Part shown: piece after piece, positions 51,150-60,103 of the stretch
Position numbering within the stretch: the first letter of the stretch is position 1
Layout of the letters: each line of letters opens with the position of its first letter
Origin: CADEED01 sp035765415
GTDB taxonomy: Bacteria; Pseudomonadota; Gammaproteobacteria; Steroidobacterales; Steroidobacteraceae
Length of the DNA stretch: 64,000 bases
Assembly: GCA_035765415.1 (NCBI GenBank)
Contig: DASTXR010000086.1
Coordinates: forward strand, 1-64,000
Reading direction: 5' to 3'
Program-made: the position numbers and the translations under genes
Notes under the pieces: generated by a model
Database searches by the model: none
What the model was told of the DNA's origin: nothing
What the model saw: only the letters and a program-made list of their open reading frames with translations

Positions 51150-52324
51150 CCATAACCACAGACGTGCTTGAGCAGTCGGCGTCGCAGCGCCGGCAATCCG
51201 TTCGCGAGGCCCAGGAACATGCGCCGCCGCAGCGGCGAGAAGCCGGTGCCATCGAGGCGCGACCAGAAGCGGCTGACGCGCGCGTAGCGATCGATCTGCG
51301 GCCGGCGGCGGGCTTGATAGGCCGGCAATGCCGTGTAAACCGCGCCCGCGGCGCATTCGCGCAGCGTGTGGCTCAGGCACTCCGCGTCCAGCAACGCCAT
51401 CGTCGCGCCCAACCCGAGTTGCGGGTTCAGCGCATGCGCGGCGTCGCCGATCACGAGCGTACGGGCGCCGTGCCAGCGGCGAAGCGCGACATCGGCCGTG
51501 GTCGACCACGTGAGTTCCTCGAAACCCTTGAAACTGCGCAGTAGTTCGCCGGCTTCGGGACAGAAGCCTTCGATGTAGGCGCACCATGCAGCGTAGCCTT
51601 CTGTTTCGAGCGCCGGCAGGTCGCTGGCGCGCGCGTTCCAGAAAAAGCTCACGAGTGGCGTTGCGCCATCGCCGCGCCCGATCGGCAGCATGCCCACGCC
51701 ATCGCGCATGCCATTCAGCGATTGCAACAACACCTCGCCCGATAGCGAGGCGGGCAACGGCGCCACCACGGAGTACACACCGCGTGCGTGCGCACGCAAT
51801 TTTGCGCCCGGTGCAACGCCGTCGCGCAGTCGCGAGTTCAGACCGTTGCAGACCAGCGCGAGGTCGAACGGTCCGTGGGTTCTCCCGCCGCGTTCGTTCA
51901 GCGAAACCCGATCGGGTCGTTCGTCGACCTTCTCGATCGCCACTCCGAAATGGATCGTGGCGCCCGCGTCTCGCGCAGCTTCGTGGAGAAGGGAGGCAAG
52001 CGAGGGACGCCGGATCCCGAGCGCGCGCAGCTCCGGCTGCATGTCCGTGTACCGCAGGTTCATGAGCGTCGCGCCATCGCGCGCGCGCGTGACCACGCGT
52101 TCGATGGCGCAGCCGCGCTCGAACGCCTGGGGCTCGAGCGCGAGGCGCCGCAATACATCGATTCCCGCCGGCTGCAGCAGGATGCCGGTGCCATTGGCGA
52201 CGATGCCCGGCGACTTCTCGAACACGTCGACGCGATGACCGTCACGCGCGAGGAAGATGGCGGACGCGAGCCCGGCGATGCCGCCGCCGGCGACGGCGAC
52301 GCGCAGGGCGTTGACGTTATGCAT
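51146..52324 (-). CDS. FAD-dependent aromatic-type monooxygenase
   Basis: 392 residues. The FAD fold is at the N-terminus (VAVAGGGIAGLASAIFLARD), the DG motif region near 155 (LVCNGLNSRLRDG) and the GD motif near 280 (VIGDAAHALNPQLGLGATMA). This arrangement fits single-component group A flavoprotein hydroxylases such as those for salicylate, kynurenine or 6-hydroxynicotinate. The substrate is unknown. It is convergent with the GH95 gene (4-base overlap) and divergent from the TPR protein, so it stands alone. No signal peptide. Confidence 0.87.
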   Translation of the reverse strand: MHNVNALRVAVAGGGIAGLASAIFLARDGHRVDVFEKSPGIVANGTGILLQPAGIDVLRRLALEPQAFERGCAIERVVTRARDGATLMNLRYTDMQPELRALGIRRPSLASLLHEAARDAGATIHFGVAIEKVDERPDRVSLNERGGRTHGPFDLALVCNGLNSRLRDGVAPGAKLRAHARGVYSVVAPLPASLSGEVLLQSLNGMRDGVGMLPIGRGDGATPLVSFFWNARASDLPALETEGYAAWCAYIEGFCPEAGELLRSFKGFEELTWSTTADVALRRWHGARTLVIGDAAHALNPQLGLGATMALLDAECLSHTLRECAAGAVYTALPAYQARRRPQIDRYARVSRFWSRLDGTGFSPLRRRMFLGLANGLPALRRRLLKHVCGYG

Positions 52325-52345
52325 GGCGCGATAGTAGCGTTTCGC

Positions 52346-53968
52346 ATGACTCAGGGATTATTGGTGACGTTGCTCCTGGCCTCGTTCGCAAGCGCGGCCA
52401 TGGCGCAGGAAGACGCGCATGTACACTGCGCGTCCATCGGATGGGTGCCGCAGGAAATCCTGGTGCGTCCCGTGCCGTTGCGCGCGGCTACCGGCAACTC
52501 GGCCGACGTCGTCACGTCCGCCTCCGATGAGGCGCGCGCTTACTACCTGCAGGGCCTCAACTATCTGCATGGCTATGCCTGGATCGAAGGCGCGCGCTCT
52601 TTCAACCAGGCGATACGTCTCGACCCCGGTTTCGCGATGGCGCACTGGGGACTGAGCCGGATCTATTCGGGCCTCGACGATCACGAAAACGCGGTGATCC
52701 AGGCGAAGCGCGCCTCCGAGCTCGGCAAGGCGGCGACGCCGCGCGAACAACGACGCATCGCGCTGCGCCTGCAGCAGCTCGACGCGATTGCCGATCTCGA
52801 CAATGCCGCGTTACATGCTGCGTACAAACAGGCCATCGACCGGGCGCTCGTGGCCGACATCGGCGACGTCGAGTTATGGCTGATTCGCGGCAATGCCGAG
52901 GAACCGACGGCGGCCGGACGCGGTCAGCGCGGCGGCGTTGCTTCCACGGCGTTCTACCAGGAAGCGCTGCGCGCGGCTGCCGACAACGGCGCCGCGCACC
53001 ATTACCTCACCCACTCGTACGAGAATTTCAACCAGATCGCGCGCGCACTCGGGCACGGCGAAGTGTATGCGCGGATCGCGTCGGCCATTCCGCACGCGCA
53101 TCACATGTGGGGACACGACCTGCGGCGCGTCGGCCGGCTCGACGAAGCCATCGCCGCGTTCAATCGCACCAACGATCTCGAGAAGGCGTACTACGCAGCG
53201 GAGAAGATTCCCGCCGAGATGGATTGGCATCACGTGCACAACCTCGATCTGCTGGCCACTTCGTACGAGCACAAGGGCCAGATGCGCCGCGCCGAGGCGC
53301 TGCTGCGCGAAGCGGCGGCGGTGAAGCCGATCACCGAATACCAGGCCTACAACCAGAAGTCGCTGACGGTATTCCTGCTGGGCCGGCAGCGCTGGCGCGA
53401 AGCGCTGGCCGGCGCGACCGCCTTGAGCAAATCGAACAGCCCGGGCACGCGCGTCATCGGCCACGCATTTGCCGGGCATGCATACCTCGGGTTGCGCGAT
53501 CCGAAAGCCGCGCATCGCGAGCTCGCCGCGGCCGAAGCGGAAATGAGCGAGGTTCCCGCGCTCGTGGCCGGCATCGGCGTGGGGCGTGGAGTCGTTGCGC
53601 CGTATGTCGATGCGTTACGCGCGGAGATCCTGCTGCGCGAGGGCAAACTGGGCGAGGGCGGCGCGCTCATGAAAGAGGTGCAGGCGAAGCTGCGTGCCTT
53701 GCCGGGCCCGGATGCCTGGACGCAGGCGCTGTTCCGGCTCGAGGCCTTCGCGCGCATTGCACGCGACGTGGGTGACTGGGAGCTGGCGGAGTTCACCGCG
53801 CTGCAGATGATCGACCACGACGCCGCGTACGGCGGAAGCCACCTGGCGCTTGCGCTGGTGGCGAGCCATCGCGGAGATCTGGAAGTGGCGCAAAGGGAAT
53901 CGGACGCCGCGCGCAGGTACTGGAAGGATGCGGATCCGGACCTCAAAGAGCTGGCACAACTGCGCTGA
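52346..53968 (+). CDS. Exported tetratricopeptide-repeat protein
   Basis: 540 residues. Signal peptide MTQGLLVTLLLASFASAAMA (cut after A20). TPR units are spread along the chain: AYYLQGLNYLHGYAWIEGAR, FAMAHWGLSRIYSGLDDHEN, LLATSYEHKGQMRRAEALLR and others to the C-terminus. His-rich helices (HHYLTHSYENFNQ, HAHHMWGHDLRR, DWHHVHNLD) might bind metal. The family occurs widely in Proteobacteria as unnamed TPR proteins; the role is unknown. Its 3' end overlaps the convergent acyl-CoA dehydrogenase-like gene by 26 bases. Confidence 0.8.
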   Translation: MTQGLLVTLLLASFASAAMAQEDAHVHCASIGWVPQEILVRPVPLRAATGNSADVVTSASDEARAYYLQGLNYLHGYAWIEGARSFNQAIRLDPGFAMAHWGLSRIYSGLDDHENAVIQAKRASELGKAATPREQRRIALRLQQLDAIADLDNAALHAAYKQAIDRALVADIGDVELWLIRGNAEEPTAAGRGQRGGVASTAFYQEALRAAADNGAAHHYLTHSYENFNQIARALGHGEVYARIASAIPHAHHMWGHDLRRVGRLDEAIAAFNRTNDLEKAYYAAEKIPAEMDWHHVHNLDLLATSYEHKGQMRRAEALLREAAAVKPITEYQAYNQKSLTVFLLGRQRWREALAGATALSKSNSPGTRVIGHAFAGHAYLGLRDPKAAHRELAAAEAEMSEVPALVAGIGVGRGVVAPYVDALRAEILLREGKLGEGGALMKEVQAKLRALPGPDAWTQALFRLEAFARIARDVGDWELAEFTALQMIDHDAAYGGSHLALALVASHRGDLEVAQRESDAARRYWKDADPDLKELAQLR

Positions 53969-54893
53969 TGCTTCGCAGGATGCGGTCATCGGACGTGGGC
54001 TGAAGCCGCAGGAAGCCCAGCTCACCCGCGGACACGTCGTCGACACCCCGCAGCGCGGCCGCAATCGATTGCGCGTGCCACGAGATACGCAGCTTCATCG
54101 CGGCCGTGACGCGGCCCAGGGATTCCACGGCATGCGGCGCGGCGGCTTCGTCTAACAAACGTCGCGCATACTCCCGCAATTGCGCCAGCTCGTTGAGGCT
54201 GGCGAGCTGGTCCGCCGGCCGCGGCAGATCCCATTGCCGTTGCAGATGCTCGATACGCGCCAGGTAACTTTCGCCGAGCAGGAGCTGGAACCAGCTCCGC
54301 TGATACTGCGCCATGCAGCTCAGCGCGCTTTCATTGGGGATCACGATGTAGCGGTGCGAAGGCACGCGATGCCCATCGAAGCTCACGGAGCAGGTGTCGG
54401 AGAGCTGCATGCTGCCGCCGAACTTCGCGGGGCCGATGCGCACCGAATCCCCGTGCAGATCGGCGGCGCAGAACAAGGTGGCGCTTCCGTCGGCAAGCGG
54501 CGCGCTGAACAACACGATGTCGGCCACGTGCGCCAGCGACATGTACTCGTAGGTGCCGTCGATGCGAATGCCATTGCGGGTGCGCGACAGCTTGACGGGC
54601 GCGTGCGCACCGGCGGCCCGCTCGCTGCCGGCATTGGCGAGGATCAGCGAGCGGCGGTCCACGGTACCGAGGAGCAGAGCACGGCGCAGATTGCCGGTGC
54701 TCCACCACGGCAGCGGCACGCACCGCAACGCGCACAGCGGATACAGATGCATCACGACACCGATGCCCAGCGGCAAACTATCCGCGGCCACGATGCGCGC
54801 CGTGCGCGCGGCGGCTTCGAACGTCGCCGCGGCCGTGCTCCCCGCCGGATGCAGGTCGTATTGCGATCGCAGGCGATCGTACGCGCTCTTCAC
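53943..54893 (-). CDS. Short acyl-CoA dehydrogenase-like protein
   Basis: 316 residues, shorter than the about 380 of full enzymes. The middle region (GIRIDGTYEYMSLAHVADIV, KFGGSMQLSDTCSVSFDGHR with VP) follows the beta-domain pattern of acyl-CoA dehydrogenases, and the C-terminal helical part (LARIEHLQRQWDLP, SLGRVTAAMKLRIS) fits the helical bundle, but the N-terminal helical domain is short and no catalytic glutamate can be picked out. It may bind FAD and act on an acyl carrier substrate or have lost activity. It overlaps the quinone-reductase-like gene by 4 bases (ATGA), so the two are coupled. Confidence 0.65.
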   Translation of the reverse strand: MKSAYDRLRSQYDLHPAGSTAAATFEAAARTARIVAADSLPLGIGVVMHLYPLCALRCVPLPWWSTGNLRRALLLGTVDRRSLILANAGSERAAGAHAPVKLSRTRNGIRIDGTYEYMSLAHVADIVLFSAPLADGSATLFCAADLHGDSVRIGPAKFGGSMQLSDTCSVSFDGHRVPSHRYIVIPNESALSCMAQYQRSWFQLLLGESYLARIEHLQRQWDLPRPADQLASLNELAQLREYARRLLDEAAAPHAVESLGRVTAAMKLRISWHAQSIAAALRGVDDVSAGELGFLRLQPTSDDRILRSISAVVPAL

Positions 54894-56020
54894 GACGGCG
54901 CTCCGACGGCCGGTGCAATGGTAATGACCACCTTGGCGCGCGCACGCTGGCTGCCGATGTAATCGAGCGCGGCGCCGGCCTGCTCGAGCGGAAAGCGCTG
55001 GTCGATCACGGACCGCATCTTTCCTGCGCGCACCAGGTCCGCGAGCAGCGTGAGGTCCGCGGGATTCACGCTGGCGATGAAGAACGTGAGCCGCTGATCG
55101 ACGAAGTGCGCCAGCAGTTTCATCCTGCCCACGCGCGAAAGCGGCCCGAGCCAGGGATTGCTCTTGGGTCCACCGACCACCACCAGTGTGCCTTCGGGCG
55201 GGATGACGCGGATCACGTCGCGCAACGGGTGATTGCCGACGTTGTCGATGACGAGGTCGTAGCGCTCCTGGCCTTCGGTGAAATTCTGCTGCGTGTAGTC
55301 GATGACGTGATCGGCGCCGAGCGAGCGCACCATCTCGACGTTGCGAGTACTGCAGACTCCGGTCACCTCGGCGCCGAAGGCCTTGGCAATCTGCACGGCG
55401 TAGGTGCCGACGCCGCCGGAGGCGCCGTTGATGAGCACTTTCTGCCCCGCGGCGATGCGGCCCTGGTCGCGCAGCGCCTGCAACGCGGTGATGGCGGCGA
55501 TCGGGATCGCGGCGGCCTCGTCGAACGTCATCTGCGGCGGTTTCGGAACGATGCTCGCCGTCTCGCGCGCGAGGACGTATTCGGCCAGCGCGCCGCCGGC
55601 GCCGCCGAACACTTCATCTCCCGGCTTGAAGCGCGTGACCTTCGCGCCCACCGCTTCGACGGTGCCCGCGTAGTCGAAGCCGACGCGCGAACGCTTCGGC
55701 GATCCGAAGCCGCTGCCCATGCGTATGAGATAGGGCTCGCCGGTCACGCGATGCCACTCGGCGGGGTTGACGCTGGCGGCGTGCACCCTGATCAGGACCT
55801 GCTCGTCGTTCGGCACGGGCTTGGCAATCTGTTCGAGTGTCAGCACTTTGCCCGGCGACCCATAACAACTATGCATGATGGCCCGCATGGATTCGGCACC
55901 CGTCGCCGGCGATGGCGCTGGCGGGCAGCCGGACTCGTAACTCAAGGCGATGGCGAACGTGGCCACGGCCATCAAGAGGACCGCTCCCACGCCGGAAAGG
56001 ATCTGGTTTCTTGTTTTCAT
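54890..56020 (-). CDS. Membrane-anchored zinc-less MDR, quinone oxidoreductase-like
   Basis: 376 residues from the ATG at 56020; the frame upstream to 56668 is Arg/His-rich shadow of the divergent kinase. An N-terminal hydrophobic segment (VGAVLLMAVATFAIALSY, about 11-28) is followed by an MDR domain: VLIRVHAASVNPAEWHRVTG, GFDYAGTVEAVG, and the NADPH motif INGASGGVGTYAVQIAKAFG. No zinc ligands are present, as in quinone oxidoreductases (QorA/ZTA1 type). The membrane segment is unusual and would place the enzyme on the inner membrane, facing the cytoplasm or the periplasm. It is divergent from the LytS-type kinase. Confidence 0.85.
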   Translation of the reverse strand: MKTRNQILSGVGAVLLMAVATFAIALSYESGCPPAPSPATGAESMRAIMHSCYGSPGKVLTLEQIAKPVPNDEQVLIRVHAASVNPAEWHRVTGEPYLIRMGSGFGSPKRSRVGFDYAGTVEAVGAKVTRFKPGDEVFGGAGGALAEYVLARETASIVPKPPQMTFDEAAAIPIAAITALQALRDQGRIAAGQKVLINGASGGVGTYAVQIAKAFGAEVTGVCSTRNVEMVRSLGADHVIDYTQQNFTEGQERYDLVIDNVGNHPLRDVIRVIPPEGTLVVVGGPKSNPWLGPLSRVGRMKLLAHFVDQRLTFFIASVNPADLTLLADLVRAGKMRSVIDQRFPLEQAGAALDYIGSQRARAKVVITIAPAVGAPS

Positions 56021-56182
56021 GGTGAAACTATGAATCCGCGGCCGCGTGCGCGCTGGACCTTGCGACGGGCGACCCGCAAAACGAACCGAGTTGCGCCTGG
56101 CGGCGACGAACGGCGGCGGGGGTTGTGAGCCGGGTACCTCTGCGCGCGTGCGGCGCATCAGCGTTGCTCTATAGTTCGGCCC

Positions 56183-57214
56183 ATGGCATCCACCTCGAAA
56201 ATCCTCGCGTGGCCGCGACTGCGCTTCACCTGGTCGGTCTCCGCGGCTTTCGGCGTGGTGATGGGTCTCGCCAATGGCGGCCAGACGGCCTTGCCCGCCG
56301 ATGTGTTTCGCGCGTTGTTCGTCGGCACCGCCATCCTGTTGATGTTCGGCTGGCTGGAGCGATGGCCGCGGCGCATGCCGAAATGGCTGCCGCGCACCGT
56401 CCTGCGGCTCATCGGCATCGTGGTGATCATCCCGATCGCAACCAAGATCGCGTTCAACATCACCGGCGGAGGCCGCGACCACGACGTTCACATGCTGCTC
56501 GGCGTGGCAGTGCTGTTCGCGCCGTGGATCGCCATCGGCACCATCCTGCGCCAGCGCGACGCATTCGCGCGCGAGCAGGCGCTGGAATTCGAGCTCCAGC
56601 GCAGCGAATTCGAGCGCCGCGAATCGGACGCGCGCCTGCGCCTGCTGCAGGCGCAGGTGGAGCCGCACTTCCTGTTCAACACGCTGGCGAACGTGCAGGA
56701 GCTCGTGGACTCGGGCTCGCCGCAGGCCTCGAAAGTGCTCAGCAACCTCATCGCCTATCTACGCGCGGCGGTGCCGCGCATGCACTCGCAGACCACCACG
56801 CTCGAAAACGAAGTGGACCTGGCGCGCTCCTACCTCGAGCTCATGCAGATGCGCATGCCGGATCGCCTTCAATATGCGATCCACCTGGACCCGGCCGCCG
56901 TTCGCCTGCAATGTCCGCCGATGACACTGCTGACACTGGTCGAGAATTCGGTACGCCACGGGATCGACCCGAGCGAGGCGGGCGGTCGCATCGACGCGGA
57001 CATCTGGATCCGCGACGACCGTTGCGTGGTGCGCGTGAAGGACACTGGCGTGGGTCTCAAGACCGTGAGCCGCGGGCTGGGCACGGGCCTTTCGACGCTG
57101 CGCGAGCGGTTGAAGCTGGCGTTCGGCGGCGATGCGCAGCTCACGCTGACCGAGATCGCGCCGCACGGCGTCTGTGCCGAGCTGAGCATTCCCATGCGCG
57201 CCGTGCCTTCATGA
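56183..57214 (+). CDS. Sensor histidine kinase of the LytS/YehU type (second pair)
   Basis: 343 residues. Hydrophobic segments at about 13-30, 40-55, 72-90 and 100-118 precede a short coiled coil (FAREQALEFELQRSEFERRE) and the His-kinase motif QVEPHFLFNTLANVQ with acceptor His162. The ATP-binding part has LVENSVRHGI (N-box) and VKDTGVGLK. The stop overlaps the response regulator start (ATGA). The sensory input must be membrane-linked, since there is no periplasmic domain. The gap 56021-56182 to the divergent MDR gene holds no clear operator. Confidence 0.92.
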   Translation: MASTSKILAWPRLRFTWSVSAAFGVVMGLANGGQTALPADVFRALFVGTAILLMFGWLERWPRRMPKWLPRTVLRLIGIVVIIPIATKIAFNITGGGRDHDVHMLLGVAVLFAPWIAIGTILRQRDAFAREQALEFELQRSEFERRESDARLRLLQAQVEPHFLFNTLANVQELVDSGSPQASKVLSNLIAYLRAAVPRMHSQTTTLENEVDLARSYLELMQMRMPDRLQYAIHLDPAAVRLQCPPMTLLTLVENSVRHGIDPSEAGGRIDADIWIRDDRCVVRVKDTGVGLKTVSRGLGTGLSTLRERLKLAFGGDAQLTLTEIAPHGVCAELSIPMRAVPS

Positions 57215-57990
57215 GTGTCCACGCTACGGCGCTGGTGGCCGACGATGAACCGCTGCTGCGCGAGGCGCTGGTGAGAATGCTCGCCAGCGCTTGGCCCGAG
57301 CTCGAAGTGGTTGCGCAGGCGCGCAATGGCCGGGAGGCCATCGACCTCTTCGAAGCGCACAACCCCAACATCTGCTTCCTCGACGTGCAGATGCCAGGCA
57401 AGACCGGCGTCGAAGCCGCGCAGTACATCGGACGCCGCGCGCACCTGGTGTTCGTCACGGCGTTCAATCAGTACGCCGTGCAGGCCTTCGCGCAGGGCGC
57501 GCTCGACTATCTCGTGAAACCCGTGGAGCCCGCGCGTCTCGCCGAGACGGTGCAGCGATTGCAGGAACGACTGCGCGCGTCGCAGCCGGCGCTCGACAGC
57601 GAAGCGTTGTTGCAGCAGCTGGCGCGGGCGCTGAATCCGGATGTCTCGCAGACGCTGCGCTGGGTGCGCGCATCGGTGGGCACGACGGTGCGGCTGATCG
57701 CCGTGCAGGACATCGACTTCCTGCGCGCCGAGGAGAAATACACGCAGGTCGCCTGGCGTGACGACACGGGCCAGCCGCGCGAGGCGGTGATTCGCACCGC
57801 GCTCAAGGATCTCATCCCGCAGCTCGATGCCGCGGAGTTCGCCCAGGTTCATCGCTCGGTGGTGGTCAATCTGCGCGCGATCAGCCACGTGACGCGCGGC
57901 TCGAACGAAACGGCGGACATTCACCTGAAGGGCAGGCAGGAGACGCTGCCCGTGAGCCGGACCTATCTACATCTGTTTCGGCAGATGTGA
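57211..57990 (+). CDS. LytTR-family DNA-binding response regulator (second pair)
   Basis: 259 residues from the ATG at 57211. Receiver domain with Asp11/Asp12, acceptor Asp58 (ICFLDVQMPG) and Lys in YLVKPVEPAR near 104, then a LytTR domain (about 150-255) with FLRAEEKYTQVAW and EFAQVHRSVVVNL. It is coupled to the kinase by a 4-base overlap. The nearby efflux operon at 60104 has a pair of 7-base direct repeats 21 bases apart in front of it, the spacing LytTR dimers prefer, so it may be a target. It is convergent with the GGDEF gene with 4 bases between. Confidence 0.93.
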   Translation: MSVHATALVADDEPLLREALVRMLASAWPELEVVAQARNGREAIDLFEAHNPNICFLDVQMPGKTGVEAAQYIGRRAHLVFVTAFNQYAVQAFAQGALDYLVKPVEPARLAETVQRLQERLRASQPALDSEALLQQLARALNPDVSQTLRWVRASVGTTVRLIAVQDIDFLRAEEKYTQVAWRDDTGQPREAVIRTALKDLIPQLDAAEFAQVHRSVVVNLRAISHVTRGSNETADIHLKGRQETLPVSRTYLHLFRQM

Positions 57991-57994
57991 GGCG

Positions 57995-59920
57995 TTAGCG
58001 CAGCGCGCGCAGAACGCCGCTCGACGCGTTGTCGAAGTCCTCCGCGGCGATGCGCACCAGGTCTCGCCCTTCGTGCTTGGCCTTGTAGAGCGCGGCATCG
58101 GCGCGCGCGATCAGCTCGTCGAGCGTCTTGACGCTGGCCTCGAGTGACGCGAGCCCCGCGCTCAGGCCCACCTGCAACCCCGCGCCCGTGGGCGGCAGCG
58201 CGATGCGCAGCGCCAGCCCGCGCAGGCGTTCGAGCGCGATCAGCGCGACGTCGAGCGTCGCACCGGGCATCACGATCAGGAATTCCTCGCCGCCCCAGCG
58301 CCCGATGATGTCGGTGGAGCGAATGGACTCGCGGCACACGCTGGCGAACTCGCGCAGGACATTGTCGCCGGCGGCATGCCCGCAGCGGTCGTTGATGCTC
58401 TTGAAGTGATCGAGGTCGACGACGGCCACGGTCAGCGGCCGCCGTTCCTCGGCAGCTTTTTCCATCGCCGCCTTGCCCTTCTCATAGGTGTGACGGCGGT
58501 TGGGCAGACCCGTGAGGCTGTCGCTGTTGGCGAGCTGCGCGAGCTGTTGCCGGTGCCGCCGCATCGAGATCGCGTGGATCACGAGCAGGGCGATGATGAG
58601 CGCGCCGGTGCCGATCGCGATGGCGGTCCAGCGCTTCTGTTCCATTTGCCGCGTCTTTGCGCCGTCGAGCTCGCGCTTGAGCTCGGCATTGCGCTCGAGC
58701 TGGCGATTGGTTTCGAAGCGCGCGCGCAGCGTCGCCACCTGCTTGATGCGCCGCGTATCGTTGACGGCGGTCGTGCGGCGCAGATATTCGTTGAGGTCGG
58801 CGTGGGCCTCGCGGAAATTGCCGAGCGTCGCATTGGCGCGCGAACGAAGCTGGAAGAGGGCCGGCACGTCGCGCGGCGGCACGTCGGCCGCGCCGTTCGC
58901 GAGAAGCTCGTTCAGGGTGGCGAGCGCGCGCGCAGTGTGGCCTTCTTCGAGGTCGATGCTCGCAAGCCCGGAACGGCTTTCCTTGACGAGATGCCAGGAC
59001 TTGGCGGCCGTGAAAATGCGCTGCGCATTCTCACAACGCTTGCGCGCCTCGGCGAACTCGCCGAGCTGCACCTGGACCGCGCAAATGTCCATGTCGGAGA
59101 AGGCAATACCCTGGATGTCGTCGAGCTCGACACTCAGCTCGCGCGCTTTCGCAAACTGGTCGATGGCCGCCGGGAACTCCCGCATCTCCTTGAGTATCGA
59201 GCCGCGCAGGTAGCGCGACACCGACAGGCTCAGCGATGCGTTCTGCGCAGTATCGAATTCGATGACTTCCGCATTGAGCGCCAGCGCCTGGGTGTAGTCG
59301 CCCATGTCGCGCATCACCTTGGAAATCTGCGAGGCGGCGTTCCGGCGCTGCACGTTCCACGCGAACTGTTGCGCCGTTTGATAGGCCTGCATGAGATTGA
59401 CGATGGCGAGATCGGAACGATCCTGGCGATATTGCGCGGTGCCGAGCGCGATGCGCAGGCAGGAATCCAGCGCGGAGTCGGGCACCAGTTGCGTGCGCGC
59501 CGCTTCGAGCGACTTGATGGCGGCGTCGATGCTGGCCTCGCCGTACACGTTCTCGGAATGGACGGACAGCAGCTCGAGATGCACCGGATCGTTCACATCG
59601 GGCACGAGCGCCATGCCCGCCAGTGCTGATTCACGTGCGGAGCTGTCGAGCTCCAGGATCGAATAACTCTGTGCCTGGACCGCGAGCAGCGATGCGATGC
59701 GTCGCTGATCCACCGGCGACGCGGCCCGCGCGGTGGCCAGTTCCGTCTGCAGGAGGGGCAGAGTGGCCGTGGCGTCGCGCGCCGCCAGTTCCTGCAATTT
59801 CCTGATCACCGGATCCGTGCTGATGAAGCACGTGACCTGGGCCTGCGCCGCGCCGATGCCGCTGACCAGCAGCAGCAATGCGCGTAAGAGGGTCCCTGTA
59901 AGTGATTGATGCCGGGGCAT
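57995..59920 (-). CDS. Diguanylate cyclase (GGDEF) with N-terminal exported TPR domain
   Basis: 641 residues from the ATG at 59920; the frame to 60055 crosses the divergent promoter region. A signal peptide (LLRALLLLVSGIGAAQA, cut near 27) and about 370 residues of TPR-like helices (NVQRRNAASQISKVMRDMGD, YTQALALNAEVIEF) are predicted outside, followed by a membrane helix (about 455-477, WTAIAIGTGALIIALLVIHA) and a cytoplasmic GGDEF domain with GGEEF at 543-547. The inhibitory I-site RxxD (RSTD) lies five residues before it, so the enzyme should be subject to product inhibition. It makes c-di-GMP from GTP. No EAL domain is present. Confidence 0.93.
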   Translation of the reverse strand: MPRHQSLTGTLLRALLLLVSGIGAAQAQVTCFISTDPVIRKLQELAARDATATLPLLQTELATARAASPVDQRRIASLLAVQAQSYSILELDSSARESALAGMALVPDVNDPVHLELLSVHSENVYGEASIDAAIKSLEAARTQLVPDSALDSCLRIALGTAQYRQDRSDLAIVNLMQAYQTAQQFAWNVQRRNAASQISKVMRDMGDYTQALALNAEVIEFDTAQNASLSLSVSRYLRGSILKEMREFPAAIDQFAKARELSVELDDIQGIAFSDMDICAVQVQLGEFAEARKRCENAQRIFTAAKSWHLVKESRSGLASIDLEEGHTARALATLNELLANGAADVPPRDVPALFQLRSRANATLGNFREAHADLNEYLRRTTAVNDTRRIKQVATLRARFETNRQLERNAELKRELDGAKTRQMEQKRWTAIAIGTGALIIALLVIHAISMRRHRQQLAQLANSDSLTGLPNRRHTYEKGKAAMEKAAEERRPLTVAVVDLDHFKSINDRCGHAAGDNVLREFASVCRESIRSTDIIGRWGGEEFLIVMPGATLDVALIALERLRGLALRIALPPTGAGLQVGLSAGLASLEASVKTLDELIARADAALYKAKHEGRDLVRIAAEDFDNASSGVLRALR

Positions 59921-60066
59921 TTGGCGTGAGCATAGGCGGCGGATGCCCGCGGCCGCGTGTGGGGGATTCACGAAACTGGAAACGCGTCGCTGCGCGGAGG
60001 CTGGCAAATATGACAACGGGGCAAGGGCGAGGTGAGCAGCGGGCTTGCATTTCAAAAACTACAAAT

Positions 60067-60094
60067 GTCATAGTAACAACCACACGAGTCATAG
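60067..60094 (+). promoter_or_regulatory. Direct repeats GTCATAG, 21 bases apart, before the efflux operon
   Basis: GTCATAG occurs at 60067-60073 and 60088-60094, and an inverted copy (TATGAC) lies at 60009-60014. Two turns of helix between direct repeats is the layout used by LytTR regulators. The second copy touches the ribosome site (ATAGGG) of the adaptor gene, so binding would more likely repress than activate unless the RNA starts elsewhere. Confidence 0.35.
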
Positions 60095-60103
60095 GGATGC
60101 CCG

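Noticed and set aside
58280..58294. Degenerate, inactive GGDEF domain
   Set aside because: The motif is GGEEF, a fully active form, with an intact RxxD inhibitory site before it.
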